Assembly: GCF_010233585.1 (NCBI RefSeq)
Contig: NZ_CP045997.1
Span: 2,206,659 to 2,270,658 of the forward strand
DNA length: 64,000 nucleotides
Direction: 5' to 3'
Source: Spirosoma endbachense
Lineage (GTDB): Bacteria; Bacteroidota; Bacteroidia; Cytophagales; Spirosomataceae
The notes beneath the pieces were generated by a model. That model ran no database searches. It saw nothing but the letters and a program-made list of their open reading frames with translations, and had not been told where the DNA came from. Every line of letters starts with the position of its first letter. The stretch's first letter is position 1. Position numbers and translations under genes: made by a program. Positions 35,553 to 45,124 of this stretch are shown one piece after another.

Positions 35553-37532
35553 TTATTGATCACCAAATTTAGTCGCTTCGGTAATGCCTTTCCAGGAATC
35601 GGTACGGAACGGTACGGCCGGGAAGGACTCTTTGTTATAGAGATTCACGTCGCCGTTATCGTCGGCCCAACCATACCGGACAGCAACGGGATTGCTGACT
35701 GAATCAGCGTGAACGACTACCGCATTACCCTGTATATCGGCTTTCGCGTAATAAAACTTCTGATCGGCCCCTGCAACTTCAAATCCTTTCAGATAGCCAT
35801 ATCGATCCTTCACCATCAGGCCAGTACCGACATTCTGGAAGGTCACAATGGCCCGATTTCCGTCAATGCGCATACTACCAAACATGGGTCCGCGCGAAGC
35901 ATCACCCAAGGCAGTCTCTCCCCTGGCAGTTCCGGCATAGGCCACCCGCATGGCTTCGGCGGCAAGGCGATTCCCAACGTCCAGTTTGTTTTTGGGGTGA
36001 ATATCCTTTGACTCACCAATGTCCGACGTTACAGCCATGCCCGTATTGGGGAGCTGGAGGGTCAGGGTCTGTGCTTCACGAAGTTCGGCCCAGCTACTGC
36101 CATGCTTACTATCACCATTAGCCGAATTATAGCTGGCTAATTGAACAAACAGGAATGGAAAATCACTACCCCAGCGTTTCCGCCAGTCCTGAATCATGAG
36201 CGGAAACGCTTTGCGGTATTGGTAAGCCCGGCCCGCGTTCGATTCGCCCTGGTACCAGATTGCCCCCTCAATAGCATACGGAATTAGTGGATTCAGCATG
36301 GCATTGAACAACTGCGTGGCATACGTATTGGGGCCCGGATTGAACGACGATGGAAACACCGTGGCTACCCGATATTTCCATTGGCCAGCGAGCGGAATAT
36401 CCAGATTCTCGCCCGAAAGTTTTACGTCTTCTGGTTTTCCAGCTAAGCCCCCTGCTCCCGCTTCATCCACAACCCGTACGGCAATAATATTACGGCCCGG
36501 TTTCAGCAAACCATCGGGAATGGCATACGCGCGTGGAAGTAATCCTTTCGAACTTCCTACCAATTGACCATTGACAAAAGTCGAATCCTTATCGTCGACC
36601 GACCCGAAGCGGAGTGTCATTTTTTTGAGCGTAGCATCATCTGGAATCACCACCTCACGCCGGAACCAGACAACCCCATCCAGCGTAGGCAGTCCGCCCC
36701 ACTCCCAGTCGCCGGGCATTCCCATTGATTTCCACTGGTCGGTGTTCAGCGCCGGATCTGACCATGTGCGTTCTTCAGCCGCCGTCGGTAAGCCTCCCTG
36801 CTGTTTCTCCATTAACAGCCGGGTACGTTCCTTACCTGCCTGGATCACTTCTTCATAGCTTGCGGGTAGCTTACTGGCCACCGTTCGAAATTCATCCGTT
36901 TGACTGAGCGCATCACGGCTGGTCCAGGTTTCGGAATGAGTTCCCCCCCAGGTCGTGTTGATCAGACCAATCGGTACATTCAGATGTTTTTGCAGTTGCC
37001 GGGCAAAGTAGTAGCCAACAGCCGTGTAAACCGAAGCCGTTTGTGGACTACAGACAGTCCAGGTGCCTTCTATGTCATCCTTTGGCGTAAGGCTGATTGC
37101 TTTCTTGACCATCAAATGACGGATGTTTGGATAATTGGCAGCCTTCACTTCCTCTTTTCCGTTGATAGCCGATTGAAGTTGCCATTCCATATTCGACTGA
37201 CCAGAACAAACCCAGACTTCGCCCAGCAACACGTCGTCGAACGAAACACTGTTCTTTTTACCGGCCACAGTCATCTGATACGGACCGCCAGCTTCCATTG
37301 GATCGAGCGAAATAGTCCATTTTCCGTCCTTGCCCGCCTTTATGGCTTTCGTCTGGCTATTGAACGAGACGGTCACTTTCTCGCCTGGATCAGCCCATCC
37401 CCAAACCGGAACAGGCTTCCGGCGTTGCAGTACCATGTGCGAACCGAATACGTTCGACACCCGTACATCGGCCAAAGCCGTCTGAATCGCCATCAGACTC
37501 AGCAATAAAGCGCTCCATTTAAAACCTTTCAT
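35553..37532 (-). CDS. Sialate O-acetylesterase-like SGNH hydrolase, exported
   Basis: The 659-residue protein has a signal peptide (MKGFKWSALLLSLMAIQTALA), an N-terminal beta domain (SNVFGSHMVLQRRKPVPVWGWADPG) and the SGNH nucleophile motif in LGEVWVCSGQSNMEW (Ser113). A jelly-roll-like insert (about 270-380) precedes NPLIPYAIEGAIWYQGESNA and a C-terminal SDIGESKDIHPKNK, which supplies the Asp/His. The family removes O-acetyl groups from sugars, including sialic acids and plant polysaccharides. No sugar-utilisation genes are next to it. Expected location is the periplasm. Confidence 0.93.
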   Translation of the reverse strand: MKGFKWSALLLSLMAIQTALADVRVSNVFGSHMVLQRRKPVPVWGWADPGEKVTVSFNSQTKAIKAGKDGKWTISLDPMEAGGPYQMTVAGKKNSVSFDDVLLGEVWVCSGQSNMEWQLQSAINGKEEVKAANYPNIRHLMVKKAISLTPKDDIEGTWTVCSPQTASVYTAVGYYFARQLQKHLNVPIGLINTTWGGTHSETWTSRDALSQTDEFRTVASKLPASYEEVIQAGKERTRLLMEKQQGGLPTAAEERTWSDPALNTDQWKSMGMPGDWEWGGLPTLDGVVWFRREVVIPDDATLKKMTLRFGSVDDKDSTFVNGQLVGSSKGLLPRAYAIPDGLLKPGRNIIAVRVVDEAGAGGLAGKPEDVKLSGENLDIPLAGQWKYRVATVFPSSFNPGPNTYATQLFNAMLNPLIPYAIEGAIWYQGESNAGRAYQYRKAFPLMIQDWRKRWGSDFPFLFVQLASYNSANGDSKHGSSWAELREAQTLTLQLPNTGMAVTSDIGESKDIHPKNKLDVGNRLAAEAMRVAYAGTARGETALGDASRGPMFGSMRIDGNRAIVTFQNVGTGLMVKDRYGYLKGFEVAGADQKFYYAKADIQGNAVVVHADSVSNPVAVRYGWADDNGDVNLYNKESFPAVPFRTDSWKGITEATKFGDQ

Positions 37533-37777
37533 TCGTATTCAGGATTTAGTTGATTAAACGTGGCTGTTGAGCATTCGATTTTAAGCAATGGGTACTAAAA
37601 GTCAGGCATTGGATTCAGGCTGTAACTAACAGACGTGTGTTACCAACGTTTATCAGCAAAGTCATGAAGGCCTTTCACCAAACCCCGTATTAACCATCGC
37701 CAATCGAATTCTCCGTACTTAATAAAAGCCCTAACTTATCTTTTTTCCTTATTTATCCAGTTTTTTTCTCAACGAAT

Positions 37778-38671
37778 GTGACAGGCGAACGAATTCTGAT
37801 TACCGGCGCGACGGGAAATGTGGGAGCAGAAACTCTGCATGAACTACTAAATCATTCCGAAAAATCTCAGTTCGAGGTTATAGCCGGTGTGCGCGACCCG
37901 GTTAAATCAAGACCTCTTCTGAAGGTTCAGCCGGATAAGTTTGTAAAGCTGGATTTTGCCGATACCCGTACCTTTGCCACTGCCCTGACTGGTGTTAGCC
38001 GGATGCTGTTGGTACGGCCACCCGAACTGGCCGATGTGGACAAATACTTTAAACCGTTCATCGAGGCCACGAAGCATGCTGGTGTTCGGCAGGTAACTTT
38101 TCTGTCGTTGCAGGGCGTAGAAAATAATCCCGTAACTCCGCATCACAAGATCGAAAAGCTCATTGTTGAAGCCGACCTGGAGTTTACATTTCTTCGGCCC
38201 GGTTTTTTCATGCAGAACCTGTGCACGACCCATCGGGACGAAATCCGGCTGCGAAACGAATTATTTATCCCAGCTGGAAATAGTCGTACTAGTTTTATCG
38301 ATGCACGCGATGTAGCAGCCATAGCCGCACGGGCCCTTACCAGCCAAAGCAGTGAACACTTCAACCGAGGGTATGAATTGACAGGCTCCGAAGCCCTGAC
38401 CTACTATGAGATCGCTCAGATACTCACCGATTCATTGGGACACCCAATCGTTTATCGAAAACCATCAGTGCTGCAATTCATCTGGCGAAAATGGCGTAGG
38501 GAAAAGCTGCCTCTGAATTACGTCTTGATCATGACATCCCTGTATACCGTGGCCCGAACAGAAAAGGCTGCCGGGCTCATGACCGAGACCGAACAATTGC
38601 TGGGCCGTCCTCCGATCACATTCAGGCAGTTTGCCACCGATAATCGTTCGGTTTGGATGCGTGATCAATAG
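37778..38671 (+). CDS. NmrA-like NAD(P)-binding protein (atypical SDR)
   Basis: The start is a GTG (37778); the ATG two bases earlier is in another frame and reads into TGA. The 297-residue product opens with the Rossmann motif ILITGATGNVGAET and has GVRDPVKSR, VTFLSLQGVENN and FTFLRPGFFMQNL, all typical of NmrA/HSCARG-type atypical SDRs. The usual Tyr-x-x-x-Lys catalytic pair is not evident, so it may be a redox sensor or a quinone or isoflavone-type reductase. It stands alone. Confidence 0.88.
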   Translation: MTGERILITGATGNVGAETLHELLNHSEKSQFEVIAGVRDPVKSRPLLKVQPDKFVKLDFADTRTFATALTGVSRMLLVRPPELADVDKYFKPFIEATKHAGVRQVTFLSLQGVENNPVTPHHKIEKLIVEADLEFTFLRPGFFMQNLCTTHRDEIRLRNELFIPAGNSRTSFIDARDVAAIAARALTSQSSEHFNRGYELTGSEALTYYEIAQILTDSLGHPIVYRKPSVLQFIWRKWRREKLPLNYVLIMTSLYTVARTEKAAGLMTETEQLLGRPPITFRQFATDNRSVWMRDQ

Positions 38672-38918
38672 TACGCTCCCCCATTTTGACCAGCTAAAAA
38701 GGTCCGTTTATCGTCTATTTTTTCATTAAAGGAGTTAAGAATTGGATTTAACCCACAAAATCCTTCCTCCAACCTCACAAACACGTCATTGGTCATCTTT
38801 TTTTTTCGTTGCCAATGACTGTTTATCAACTTCACCACAACGTTTCTGGCAGCTAGAATAGCATTTATAGCAGCCTGACCAAAGCAAACACCTGACTTCT
38901 AAACAAATACCTAAATCC

Positions 38919-40571
38919 ATGAACTTAAACCCTACCCGTTTACTAGCCATTTTACTGGTTGGTTCTTTACCAGTTACCGCTCAAAAAACGGCTCCGGCCG
39001 GGTTGCCTTTGGTTACGGGCAGCAAGACGGCCGTTGTCACAACTGAATCCGGTTCTGTCAGAGGCTTCATTCACAATGGCATTTACACCTATAAAGGCAT
39101 TCCGTACGCCAAAGCCAAACGGTTTATGGCACCTACGAAACCTGACTCCTGGACAGGAGTCCGCTCGTCGTTGGCTTACGGCCCGGTTTGCCCTTTAATG
39201 ACCCCGACCAGTCAGGTTAACGACGAGAGCGAATTTGTCTATCACCACGACTGGGGTTATAGCAATGAAGATTGCCTGCGGCTAAACGTCTGGTCGCCCC
39301 AGGTAGCCACCTCCGGAAGTGCCGTTGCCCGTAAACGCCCGGTTATGGTCTGGTTGCACGGAGGTGGCTATTCTGCGGGTTCGTCTCAGGAATTACCATC
39401 CTATGACGGGGAAAATTTGAGCCGTACGGGCGATGTGGTACTGGTGTCGGTCAACCACCGACTCAATGTGCTGGGGTTTCTGGACCTATCCGATTATGGT
39501 GCTAACTATAAAGCATCAGCCAATGTGGGCATGATGGATCTGGTAGCCGCTCTGCAATGGGTTCATGCCAATATCGATCAGTTTGGGGGTGATCCATCCA
39601 ACGTTACTATTTTTGGTCAATCGGGTGGAGGTGGCAAGGTATCGACGCTCATGTACACCCCCTCGGCTAAAGGGCTGATTCATAAAGCCATAGCAGAGAG
39701 TGGAACTGCCCCACAATTCCAGGAACGCGATATGACGCACCGGGTGGGTGCGGCCGTTCTGGCAGAACTTGGCCTGACTGCCAGCCAGATTGATTCGATT
39801 CAGACGGTTCCTTACGAAAAACTGGCCGCGGCTGGCAATCGTGCCGTTCAGAAAGTTCGGCAACAACTGGCTGCTGAAGGTAAATCGGCCCTGGGACTGG
39901 GCTGGGGCCCATCCCGTGATGGTACGTTTTTACCCTACCAACCCACTCAGCCCGAAGCGCTGGCACTCTCCAGTGACGTACCACTTCTGGTAGGATCGAC
40001 CAAGAACGAATTCATGGCTTCGCTCAGTGGCAACCTGCGGGATGCCACGCCCGAGCAGGCGAAAGCGCAACTGCAAAAACGCTTTGGCGATAAAACAGAC
40101 GCCTATATTGACGCCGTTAAAAAGACGTATCCCAAAGACACCAGAGCCAGTGATCTGATAGATATCGATGATCGATTCCGAGGTAATACGCTCAAGCTGG
40201 CTAATTTAAAATCGGCTCATACCACCGCACCGGTTTACGTCTATCTGTTCACCTGGCAATCTCCGGTGATGGACGGGGCTTATAAAGCTGTTCACTGCAT
40301 GGAGATTCCGTTTGTGTTCAACAACATTGCCCGTTGCGAAGAAATGACGGGCGGTGGTAAGGAGGCATATGATCTGGCCCATAAAATGAGTCAATCGTGG
40401 GTGAGTTTCGCCCGTACCGGTAATCCAAACTACAAAGAGCTACCCAACTGGCAACCCTATACGGAAGCAACCGGCACAACGATGTTATTCGACAATCAGT
40501 GCGTGATCAAAAACCATCCCGACAAAGAGATTCAGGCCCTGGCAACCAGTTCCTCTCCCCGCCTGCCTTAG
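38919..40571 (+). CDS. Secreted type-B carboxylesterase
   Basis: The 550-residue protein has a signal peptide (about 1-21), the N-terminal GVRSSLAYGPVCPL and NEDCLRLNVWSP motifs, an oxyanion loop HGGGYSAGSS and the nucleophile elbow FGQSGGGGK (Ser235). The common elbow is GESAGG; Gln and Gly replace Glu and Ala here, as in some bacterial members. The catalytic His lies in AVHCMEIPFVFNN. The family hydrolyses carboxylic esters. A repeat-type hairpin lies just past the stop. Confidence 0.92.
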   Translation: MNLNPTRLLAILLVGSLPVTAQKTAPAGLPLVTGSKTAVVTTESGSVRGFIHNGIYTYKGIPYAKAKRFMAPTKPDSWTGVRSSLAYGPVCPLMTPTSQVNDESEFVYHHDWGYSNEDCLRLNVWSPQVATSGSAVARKRPVMVWLHGGGYSAGSSQELPSYDGENLSRTGDVVLVSVNHRLNVLGFLDLSDYGANYKASANVGMMDLVAALQWVHANIDQFGGDPSNVTIFGQSGGGGKVSTLMYTPSAKGLIHKAIAESGTAPQFQERDMTHRVGAAVLAELGLTASQIDSIQTVPYEKLAAAGNRAVQKVRQQLAAEGKSALGLGWGPSRDGTFLPYQPTQPEALALSSDVPLLVGSTKNEFMASLSGNLRDATPEQAKAQLQKRFGDKTDAYIDAVKKTYPKDTRASDLIDIDDRFRGNTLKLANLKSAHTTAPVYVYLFTWQSPVMDGAYKAVHCMEIPFVFNNIARCEEMTGGGKEAYDLAHKMSQSWVSFARTGNPNYKELPNWQPYTEATGTTMLFDNQCVIKNHPDKEIQALATSSSPRLP

Positions 40572-40586
40572 GTAATTTATGTTCTG

Positions 40587-40665
40587 TTTGTGATGTCGGG
40601 TTCTCAAACCCGATAAATTCGCGTCAGCAATGCATGTGTCGGGTTGAAGAACCCGACACCACAAA
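40587..40665. repeat. Compound palindrome, alternative long or twin hairpins
   Basis: Outer arms 40587-40604 (TTTGTGATGTCGGGTTCT) and 40648-40665 pair at 17 of 18 positions. Each arm can also fold locally: TCGGGTT-CTCA-AACCCGA and TGTCGGGTT-GAAG-AACCCGACA. It lies 16 bp after the carboxylesterase stop and may serve as its terminator, although no T-run follows. Confidence 0.65.
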
Positions 40666-40804
40666 CACATCTGCCTGGCAGACACGAAAAGATTTAGATT
40701 ACAGCGTAGTAATCAATTGTCTTATAGAGTTCTTTATACCAACTGGTCGAAATGACTATTTTTCGGACGGTTGGTATTTATCAGCCATAAACAGGTCATC
40801 AACA

Positions 40805-41926
40805 ATGGCAGAAATCGCGGGGAGCTACCTAACGAATCGGCAACGGTGGCAACTGGCAACGACCGTTTTCGCTATTTACTGGCCCATTCGACTGTATGTA
40901 GCCATCAATCAGTTCTCACTCACGCTTTTCAGAAAGGTATGGCCTTTCTGGATCATGGAAATTATCGTTACGATTCTTTTCTTTTACCTCTGGATTACCG
41001 TAACCGACTGGTTTCATCAACGGATTTTCAGGCTGTTCAATAAAGGTTTTCTCATTGAATTCAATTTACCTGCTCAACTGGCTACGTTACTTATTGCGGT
41101 TGGACTAGCGGTTTTGTTTAACATGGGGTTCTATCGCTTGTGGTTAGTCATGGCCCGGCTGGAGCCCATCCAGAATTCAACTTCGATTCAGTCGCCAGCA
41201 AACCTACGCCGAGCGAACCGATTTGCGGACGGTGGCCAGCACCAAAAAGTTGATAATGGACTGACGATCATGGCCATGCTCGCTGCCTTTTACCTGGCGG
41301 CTAACCGTAGAGGCTACAAGCAGTTAGAAGACATCCGTGTGAAAGCGGAGCAAATGAAACAGGAGGCCGCGCAGGCTCAGTTTGTTGCCCTGAAGAATCA
41401 GGTCAATCCGCATTTCCTGTTCAATAGCTTCAGTATTCTTTCTTCGCTCATTGCGGTAAACCCCAAACTTTCTATCCAGTTTGTGGGGCAATTGGCCAAA
41501 TCATACCGCTATGTTTTAGAGCAACATGATGCCAAATGTGTTAAACTCCGGGATGAATTAGACTTCGTGAAAGCGTATACGTTTTTGCTCCATATTCGCT
41601 TCAGCGACAAGTTTCGGGTCATAACGAATATTCCGCAGGAAAAAGTGGATCAATATAGCATCGCTCCACTGACCCTACAGTTATTGATTGAGAATGCCGT
41701 AAAACACAATCAAATGTCGAGTGAAGTGCCCTTGCTGGTCACGATCGATATGGAGCAGGATTATTTACTGGTCACCAATTTGATTCGACTTCGGCCCAAA
41801 ACCGAAGTATCGACGGGGCTGGGTTTAAAAAACATCATCAAACGCTATCAACTGCTGACGGATCGGCCCGTACTAATTGAGGATCAGGCGAATGTGTTTC
41901 TGATAAAAATCCCCCTGCTCGAATGA
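40805..41926 (+). CDS. LytS-type sensor histidine kinase
   Basis: The ATG at 40805 (MAEIAGSYLTNRQRWQ) is chosen because longer forms run through the upstream palindrome and the end of the esterase gene. The 373-residue protein has about four membrane spans (near 18-38, 48-66, 92-110 and 153-166), a coiled linker, and a His_kinase domain with NQVNPHFLFN (His203). The ATPase part (IAPLTLQLLIENAVKHN, GLGLKNIIKRYQLL) is HATPase_c. It overlaps the LytTR regulator gene by 4 bp. The stimulus is unknown; neighbours are exported hydrolases. Confidence 0.92.
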   Translation: MAEIAGSYLTNRQRWQLATTVFAIYWPIRLYVAINQFSLTLFRKVWPFWIMEIIVTILFFYLWITVTDWFHQRIFRLFNKGFLIEFNLPAQLATLLIAVGLAVLFNMGFYRLWLVMARLEPIQNSTSIQSPANLRRANRFADGGQHQKVDNGLTIMAMLAAFYLAANRRGYKQLEDIRVKAEQMKQEAAQAQFVALKNQVNPHFLFNSFSILSSLIAVNPKLSIQFVGQLAKSYRYVLEQHDAKCVKLRDELDFVKAYTFLLHIRFSDKFRVITNIPQEKVDQYSIAPLTLQLLIENAVKHNQMSSEVPLLVTIDMEQDYLLVTNLIRLRPKTEVSTGLGLKNIIKRYQLLTDRPVLIEDQANVFLIKIPLLE

Positions 41927-42693
41927 ATGTATTAATTATTGAAGATGAGCCCCTGACAGCCCAGAATCTGGAACTACTTCTGTATGAGTATGATCCCCAG
42001 ATTCGTGTGCTCGCTCAGCTACCATCAGTCAGCAAATCGGTCCAATGGTTTAAAGCTCCGCAGCCTCTTCAGCCGGACTTGATTTTTCTGGATATTCACC
42101 TGGAAGATGACCTGGGCTTCAGTTTAATTAAAGAGCTGAATCTGACGATCCCAATCATATTCACTACGGCATTTGACCAGTATGCCCTACAGGCTTTTAA
42201 GGCTAACAGTATCGACTACTTACTTAAACCGATTGAGACTGAAGAGCTGGCTGCTGCTATTGACAAGTTTAAGCTGGTTCGGCAAAACCCGTCGATGACC
42301 CTGCTGGATACGACGGCATTAAATCAGTTGATGAAAAAACTGGACCCGCCCGCCTACCGCGATCGGTTTCTGGTGAGTATCGGGCCTCGGCTTCGAACGA
42401 TTCGAACCGACGAAATCGCTTATTTCTTTTTCGAAGATAAAGCAACGTATGTGACACCCCATTCAGGCATTCCCGTATCGATCGATTATAGTCTGGACCG
42501 ATTGGGGCAACTCGTCGATCCGGATCGCTTCTATCGTGTCAATCGGTCGTTTCTGGTCAGCGCATCGGCCATCAAATCTGTTTATGCCTACACCGGTAGC
42601 AAACTCAAGGTAGAACTTGTTCCTCCACCCCGTCAGGAAGTATTTGTCAGCGTTGATCGGGTGACCAGTTTCAAAGAATGGATGGGTAAATAA
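41923..42693 (+). CDS. LytTR-family response regulator
   Basis: The 256-residue protein has a receiver (about 1-115; IIEDEP, phosphoacceptor D57 in LIFLDIHLED, K102 in YLLKPIE) and a LytTR DNA-binding domain (about 150-255; DRFLVSIGPRLRTIRTDEIAYFF, YRVNRSFLVSASAIKSV). It is translationally coupled to the kinase gene by an ATGA overlap. The pair is a complete two-component system. Its targets could include the amidohydrolase and esterase genes that follow on the same strand within about 70-90 bp of each other. Confidence 0.95.
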   Translation: MNVLIIEDEPLTAQNLELLLYEYDPQIRVLAQLPSVSKSVQWFKAPQPLQPDLIFLDIHLEDDLGFSLIKELNLTIPIIFTTAFDQYALQAFKANSIDYLLKPIETEELAAAIDKFKLVRQNPSMTLLDTTALNQLMKKLDPPAYRDRFLVSIGPRLRTIRTDEIAYFFFEDKATYVTPHSGIPVSIDYSLDRLGQLVDPDRFYRVNRSFLVSASAIKSVYAYTGSKLKVELVPPPRQEVFVSVDRVTSFKEWMGK

Positions 42694-42759
42694 CTCTATT
42701 CACGCGAGACTGCTCCACTTACTGTTATTTGAATCCTACATTTCCTTACTCTTTTATTG

Positions 42760-43746
42760 ATGAAAACACGATTAGTACTCCTGCTCTTTTTACTGGTAGC
42801 CGCTCGCTCAAAAGCGCAAACGACTCCCCCCGGCCAACCACTACCCATCATCGACGTGCACGTACACGCCATGAAAGTTAACACCAGCTTCGCGGTTGAG
42901 ATGTGCCCCTGGTTTCTGAGAGATATGCCGGGGGGCGACCCAAATCAACAGATGAGGGCTTTCCTGAATGCCCAATGTGTCGATCCTCTGCAACCGGCCA
43001 AATCCGACGCGGAAATGCAGGCATCCGTGCTGGAAACCATGAAGCGACTCAACATGACCATTGTTGCGTATGGTGATCCTCAGATTTTACGGCAATGGAA
43101 AAAAGCGGCCCCAGACCGGGTAATTGCAGGCATTGGCGTTAGCTCGCCCAATCAGATGACCGTACAGGCGTTTACGGATTCAATGTCCTCGGGCTTTTAT
43201 CAGGTAATGGGCGAAGTGGCTCCTCAATATCAGGGTCTTTCGCCCAGCGATATGTCGCTTGATGCCTATTTTGCCGTAGCTGAAAAGCAAAATGTTCCGG
43301 TGGGTATTCACATGGGTACGGGCGGCAACGGCATGGCCAATCTTACGCAGGCTTCGTACCGGGCCTCACTCGGCCGACCGTTTCTGCTTGAAGATTTATT
43401 GGCTCGCCATCCCAAACTGAAAATATGGGTTATGCATGCAGGTTATCCCATGATCGATGAAATGATTGCCCTTATGGGTGCAAATGCCTATGTGTATGTA
43501 GATCTGGCCGGTTTCATCTGGAGCTATCCACAGGCCGAAATCCATGCCTACCTCAAACGGCTGGTACAGGCTGGATTCGGTAAACGGATTATGTATGGCA
43601 CGGATTTTATGATCTGGCCCAAATTATTTGAAACGTCACTCAGCGTAATTGAGAATGCAGATTACTTGTCATTCGACCAGAAACGCGACATTTTATTCAA
43701 TAATGCCGTTCGCTTTTTCCGGTTGGATGCCAGCAAATTTAAGTAA
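42760..43746 (+). CDS. Exported amidohydrolase-2 family metal-dependent hydrolase
   Basis: The ATG at 42760 (MKTRLVLLLFLLVAARSKAQ) begins a signal peptide; the frame is open three bases further to a TTG. The 328-residue product has the TIM-barrel metal motif IIDVHVHAMK, VGIHMGTGG, WVMHAGYPMIDEM and YGTDFMIWP. These are features of the amidohydrolase-2 group, which contains decarboxylases and hydrolases. An exported member is less usual. It follows the LytTR regulator by 66 bp and precedes an esterase gene. Confidence 0.9.
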   Translation: MKTRLVLLLFLLVAARSKAQTTPPGQPLPIIDVHVHAMKVNTSFAVEMCPWFLRDMPGGDPNQQMRAFLNAQCVDPLQPAKSDAEMQASVLETMKRLNMTIVAYGDPQILRQWKKAAPDRVIAGIGVSSPNQMTVQAFTDSMSSGFYQVMGEVAPQYQGLSPSDMSLDAYFAVAEKQNVPVGIHMGTGGNGMANLTQASYRASLGRPFLLEDLLARHPKLKIWVMHAGYPMIDEMIALMGANAYVYVDLAGFIWSYPQAEIHAYLKRLVQAGFGKRIMYGTDFMIWPKLFETSLSVIENADYLSFDQKRDILFNNAVRFFRLDASKFK

Positions 43747-43834
43747 CCTTTACGTGGTAATTCCGGAGTATCGGGTGCTTTTCTCTACCCTTTCCCATTC
43801 GTCAGTCATTCCTTCTAAACCAGTTCCTAAACAG

Positions 43835-44992
43835 ATGAAAAAGTCGATCAATGCCCGCAGTTTTCTGCTTCTATGTGCTACCCTGATTTCAGTGGGAGCC
43901 ATGGCTCAAATGCCCCAGCGGACACCAACCCCCAACGACACCCTCAATTCGCCTAAGGTATTGGGCGATAAGCGGGTAATCATTCAGATTTATGCGCCTA
44001 AAGCGAGTGAGGTAACGATAGGTGGAGACTTCCTGTCCGGCCAGAAACCCCTTAGCCTGACCAAAAACGAGCAGGGCGTCTGGTCGGTAGCGATTGGCCC
44101 GTTGAAACCCGATTATTATTCGTATACCTTAACCGTGGATGGTGTGCGAACAATGGACCCTAAGAACCCGGTTGTCAAACAGGGGATTAGCAGCCTGGAA
44201 AATATGATGGCAGTGCCAGGTCCCGAAACGGCTTTTGAGGATAATCGGGCGGTGCCCCACGGCGAGGTGCGGGCCGTCTGGTATTCATCGAACACATTGG
44301 GCATGATGCGCCGGATGCACGTTTATACGCCACCAGGTTACGAAAAAGGTACTGGTAAATATCCGGTCTTTTATTTACTGCATGGCGGAGGAGATGATGA
44401 TTCCGGCTGGAATACCATCGGTCGATCGGGCTTCATTCTCGATAACCTGATTGCGGCAGGAAAAGCAAAACCGATGATTGTCGTAATGCCCAATGGCAGT
44501 ATGCCACTGCCTCCTCAAACAGGTACGCCCGATGCGCAAACAATGAACCGGTTGCGGGATCTGTTTGCCACCGAACTATTGAAAGAGATAATGCCTACCG
44601 TCGAGAAAAATTACCGCACCCTGACTACCCCCGACAACCGGGCCATTGCGGGTCTGTCGATGGGGGGTTTTCAAACACTGGACGTGACTCTGACCCATCC
44701 TGAATTATTTAATTACGTTGGGGTATTTAGTTCAGGTTTCTTTGGCGCAACCGCCGATGAAGCCGACACAAAATATGCGAAGGTGTTGAACGATCCATCG
44801 TTCAACAAGGGAAAGAAGCTATTCTGGGTGAGCATTGGTAAAGATGATTTCGTGATGGAAGCCAATAAAAAAACGCTGGCTCTGCTCGATAAACACAACA
44901 TTAAATACCAATACAAAGAAAGTTCCGGCGGCCACACATGGGTTAACTGGCGGCAATACCTCAATGAATACACGCCCATGTTGTTCAGATAA
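43835..44992 (+). CDS. Exported CE1-type esterase with N-terminal E-set domain
   Basis: The ATG at 43835 (MKKSINARSFLLLCATLISVGAMAQ) starts a signal peptide; longer forms overlap the amidohydrolase. The 385-residue product has an Ig-like E-set/CBM48-like domain (about 45-125, VIIQIYAPKASEVTIGGDF) followed by an esterase-D/feruloyl-esterase fold: FYLLHGGGDDDSGW, nucleophile AGLSMGGFQ and His in SSGGHTWVNW. Such enzymes release acyl or feruloyl groups from plant polysaccharides. It lies 88 bp after the amidohydrolase and is closed by a hairpin. Confidence 0.92.
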   Translation: MKKSINARSFLLLCATLISVGAMAQMPQRTPTPNDTLNSPKVLGDKRVIIQIYAPKASEVTIGGDFLSGQKPLSLTKNEQGVWSVAIGPLKPDYYSYTLTVDGVRTMDPKNPVVKQGISSLENMMAVPGPETAFEDNRAVPHGEVRAVWYSSNTLGMMRRMHVYTPPGYEKGTGKYPVFYLLHGGGDDDSGWNTIGRSGFILDNLIAAGKAKPMIVVMPNGSMPLPPQTGTPDAQTMNRLRDLFATELLKEIMPTVEKNYRTLTTPDNRAIAGLSMGGFQTLDVTLTHPELFNYVGVFSSGFFGATADEADTKYAKVLNDPSFNKGKKLFWVSIGKDDFVMEANKKTLALLDKHNIKYQYKESSGGHTWVNWRQYLNEYTPMLFR

Positions 44993-45013
44993 CGAACAGC
45001 AGTAGACAGTCAG

Positions 45014-45070
45014 AATAGAAGTCTTTTGCCCAGTCAACACAAAAAGTTACCTGGACGAAAGACTTCTATT
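45014..45070. terminator. Terminator after the esterase gene
   Basis: AATAGAAGTCTTT (45014-45026) pairs with AAAGACTTCTATT (45058-45070) and is followed by TTT. It lies between convergent genes. Confidence 0.78.
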
Positions 45071-45124
45071 TTTAAAGCATGTACAACTAGCCAACTGTTC
45101 ATGCTGCCTGCGAATTAAATGCTT

